64,000 nt of DNA from Stenotrophomonas nitritireducens (GTDB taxonomy: Bacteria > Pseudomonadota > Gammaproteobacteria > Xanthomonadales > Xanthomonadaceae). Below are positions 61,940 to 64,000 of the stretch, in pieces. The notes beneath the pieces are model-generated. The model made no database searches and was not told where the DNA came from. It saw only the letters and a list, made by a program, of their open reading frames with translations. A program made the position numbers and the translations under genes. The DNA lies in the NCBI RefSeq assembly GCF_001700965.1, contig NZ_CP016756.1:1364001-1428000 (forward strand), given 5' to 3'. Every line of letters begins with the position of its first letter. Position 1 is the stretch's first letter.

Positions 61940-64000
61940 ATGAGGTACCGCAAGTCCGTATTATCCGCCGCCATCGTCACTTGTATCAGCTTCTCGGCGC
62001 ACGCACAGGAAGCCGGCAAGCAGGCCACCGACCTGGACACTGTGGTTGTCACCGGCATCCGCGCCAGCTTGAAGCAGGCGCTGGATTCCAAGCGTGATTC
62101 GGACGCCATCGTCGACGTGGTCACCGCCGAAGATGTGGGCAAGTTCCCGGCCACCAACGTTGCCGAAGCCATCACCATCATTCCCGGCGTGACCATCGAC
62201 AAGGCCTTCGGCCAGGGCGAAAAGGTCTCCATCCTGGGCACCGATCCAGCCTTGAACCGCACCCTGCTCAATGGCCAGACCATTGCCTCGGCCGACTGGT
62301 TCATCTCGGACCAGCCTGGCCGCACCTTCAACTACTCGCTGCTGGCACCACAGCTGGTGAGCAAGGTCGAAGTCTACAAGTCCCCGGAAGCGTGGCTTGA
62401 GGAAGGCTCCATCGGCGGTACCGTCAACGTCTCCACGCGCAAGCCACTGGACCTGAGCGGCACCACCATCTCCGGTGCGGTTGGCTATCTGTACAACGAC
62501 CGCGTCGAAGCCGGCGATCCGCAGGTATCGGCCATGTTCGGCTGGAAGAACCAGGCCGACAACTTCGGCGTGATCGTCTCGGCGCAGCGTTCGATCGAGA
62601 ACATCCGTCGCGACGGCATCGAGTCCTACGGCACGGTCAGCGGCAAGGACTACATCAACGGCAAGGGCGGCTCGCCGAACTCGATCACCACCACCACCAC
62701 CGACTGGTCGACCGACCCGGCTACCACCATGCCGCCGAGCTGCGTGGGCAGCTGCGCGGAAACCCTGCTGGCGAACCCGAACGCGGTGGCGCCGAACGCG
62801 ATCAGCGCGCACTACTTCGAACAGGAGCGCAAACGCGACACTCTGTCCGTGGCCCTGCAGTTCAAACCCACCGACGAGCTGGACATCGAGTTCAACGCAC
62901 TCAATGTGAAGGCCAAGTACGACAACATGACCCACTCCATGTTTGCCTTCAACGGCAATCCATGGAACTCGCTGGCCAGCATGACCGACGTCACCGTCGA
63001 TGGCGGCGTGATGACCAAGGCATCGTTCCGCAACGCACTGACCGTGTATGACCTGCTCAACCGCCAGGCCACGGTGGACACCGATTCCTACGACCTGAAG
63101 ATGACCTGGAAGGACGAGCGCTGGTTCGCCTCGGCCCACGCCGGCACCTCCAAGGCCAGCGGCGGCACCGGCAAGCAGGTATTCGGCGAGTTCCTCAACA
63201 AGGCCGACTACAGCTATGACCTGACCGGCAAGACCCCGACCCTGAACTTCCACGGTTACCAGACCGATCCGATCACCGACGTCGCCAACCACATGAAGCC
63301 GGGCCATGCCGGCAGCCCGTTCACCGATCCGTCCGCCTATCGCTTTGACGGCGGCGGCCCGGCCGGCGGCTGGCACACCAACCCGCCCAACGCCACCAAC
63401 TGGGGCGCGGGCTGGGGCGGCAACATCGTCACCAAGCCGACCGAAGACAAGGAAAAGTACATCCAGGCCGACTTCGGCATCACCCTGGATTCGCCGATCT
63501 ACCAGCTCCGCTTTGGCGTGAAGCGTCGCGAACATGAAACCTCGCAGTCGATGGCCGGTGTATCGCTGGCCTCGATCAAGGGCTATGGCGACCTGACCGC
63601 CGATCAGTTCAACCCGAAGGAAGTGCCGGACAGCTACCTCAGCGGCTTCGGCAACGTCGGCGACCTGAGCAACCGCTTCATGATCGACGGCTGGGCACTG
63701 GCCGACTACATCAACAGCGGCAAGTGGCTGGCACCGTGGCAGACCATGCCGACGCCGAGCACCTTCAGCGATCCGTCCTATGCCGCCAACACCTGGACGG
63801 TGAAGGAAAACATCAACGCCGCCTACGTGCAGGCTGATTTCAGCTATGACCGCCTGCGCGGCAACTTCGGCGTGCGCCTGGTGCAGACCGAGTCGGAAAG
63901 CACCGGCTATGCCTGCTCCTCGCTGAAGAGCCCGTGCCCGGCTGACGGCTACGTGCTCAACACCATCAAGAAGAAGTACAACAACGTCCTGCCCAACATC
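61940..64000 (+). CDS. TonB-dependent outer-membrane receptor, copy 2, 3' end outside window
   Basis: The frame runs without a stop from the ATG at 61940 (GAGGAGAG upstream) to the window end, 687 codons. It has a signal peptide (AHA), a TonB-box-like LDTVVVTGI, plug (VVTAEDVGKFPATNVAEAITIIPGV) and the start of the barrel, with a SITTTTTDWSTDP loop near residue 250. The N-terminal third resembles copy 1, but the barrel is clearly different, so it probably takes a different oligosaccharide. It pairs with kinase copy 2. Confidence 0.92.
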   Translation, partial: MRYRKSVLSAAIVTCISFSAHAQEAGKQATDLDTVVVTGIRASLKQALDSKRDSDAIVDVVTAEDVGKFPATNVAEAITIIPGVTIDKAFGQGEKVSILGTDPALNRTLLNGQTIASADWFISDQPGRTFNYSLLAPQLVSKVEVYKSPEAWLEEGSIGGTVNVSTRKPLDLSGTTISGAVGYLYNDRVEAGDPQVSAMFGWKNQADNFGVIVSAQRSIENIRRDGIESYGTVSGKDYINGKGGSPNSITTTTTDWSTDPATTMPPSCVGSCAETLLANPNAVAPNAISAHYFEQERKRDTLSVALQFKPTDELDIEFNALNVKAKYDNMTHSMFAFNGNPWNSLASMTDVTVDGGVMTKASFRNALTVYDLLNRQATVDTDSYDLKMTWKDERWFASAHAGTSKASGGTGKQVFGEFLNKADYSYDLTGKTPTLNFHGYQTDPITDVANHMKPGHAGSPFTDPSAYRFDGGGPAGGWHTNPPNATNWGAGWGGNIVTKPTEDKEKYIQADFGITLDSPIYQLRFGVKRREHETSQSMAGVSLASIKGYGDLTADQFNPKEVPDSYLSGFGNVGDLSNRFMIDGWALADYINSGKWLAPWQTMPTPSTFSDPSYAANTWTVKENINAAYVQADFSYDRLRGNFGVRLVQTESESTGYACSSLKSPCPADGYVLNTIKKKYNNVLPNI

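Overview
The window is high-GC chromosomal DNA from a gammaproteobacterium of the family Xanthomonadaceae, most likely Stenotrophomonas. The strongest clue is a set of short palindromic repeats with a GTAG head and a TGCCGAGC(C)ATGCTCGGCA-type stem, as in the SMAG repeats described in S. maltophilia. A second GTAG-headed repeat (stem GGAGCGGCGTAAGCCGC) is also abundant. Gene content agrees: a TonB-receptor-based GlcNAc utilisation locus with a LacI-type NagR, a glutathione-dependent formaldehyde operon, a DsbA pair and a subclass B3-like metallo-beta-lactamase.

Layout. 1-12.1 kb is ordinary core: a GDSL hydrolase end, a methyltransferase, rhlE, a polysaccharide deacetylase, a glutaredoxin-rhodanese fusion, DUF924 and DegV proteins, a Dph6-like ATPase, a diguanylate cyclase and the frmR-frmA-fghA formaldehyde operon with a clear FrmR operator. 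12.1-20.9 kb is an accessory island, visibly poorer in GC, that looks like a defence island. It holds a four-gene overlapping minus-strand operon (13949-17825) headed by a PD-(D/E)XK nuclease-like protein with three unrecognised partners, a RES-domain protein with a zinc-ribbon N-terminus, a caspase/CHAT-like protein with a His-Cys dyad, and a protein with a glyoxalase-related N-terminus. A HAD-phosphatase remnant marks the right edge. This island is the best candidate for an undescribed system.

20.9-48.2 kb returns to host-like DNA: a membrane winged-helix/TPR regulator, a class C-type serine hydrolase, an alpha/beta hydrolase, a LytS/LytTR two-component pair, a B3-like metallo-beta-lactamase, a TPR lipoprotein, GST, gshA, a VIT1-type transporter with an AraC regulator, an MBL hydrolase, engB, cytochrome c4, two DsbA-type oxidoreductases, an exonuclease-family protein, an EamA exporter, a lone ExbD, slt and cca.

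47.2-64 kb is an aminosugar regulon. The leftward operon nagP-nagR-nagB-nagA-nagX imports GlcNAc, represses the regulon, deaminates GlcN-6-P, deacetylates GlcNAc-6-P and supplies a NagX membrane acyltransferase-like protein. Rightward are two paralogous modules, each a glucokinase-family sugar kinase followed by a TonB-dependent receptor, with a family 20 beta-N-acetylhexosaminidase between them. TGACA-N4-TGTCA palindromes precede both kinases, and a related site precedes nagP, so one regulator (NagR) probably controls outer-membrane uptake, hydrolysis, inner-membrane import and phosphorylation together. The second receptor runs off the window end.

All functions are inferred from motifs and recalled families; no database search was possible. 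No tRNA, rRNA, integrase, transposase or CRISPR array was seen.
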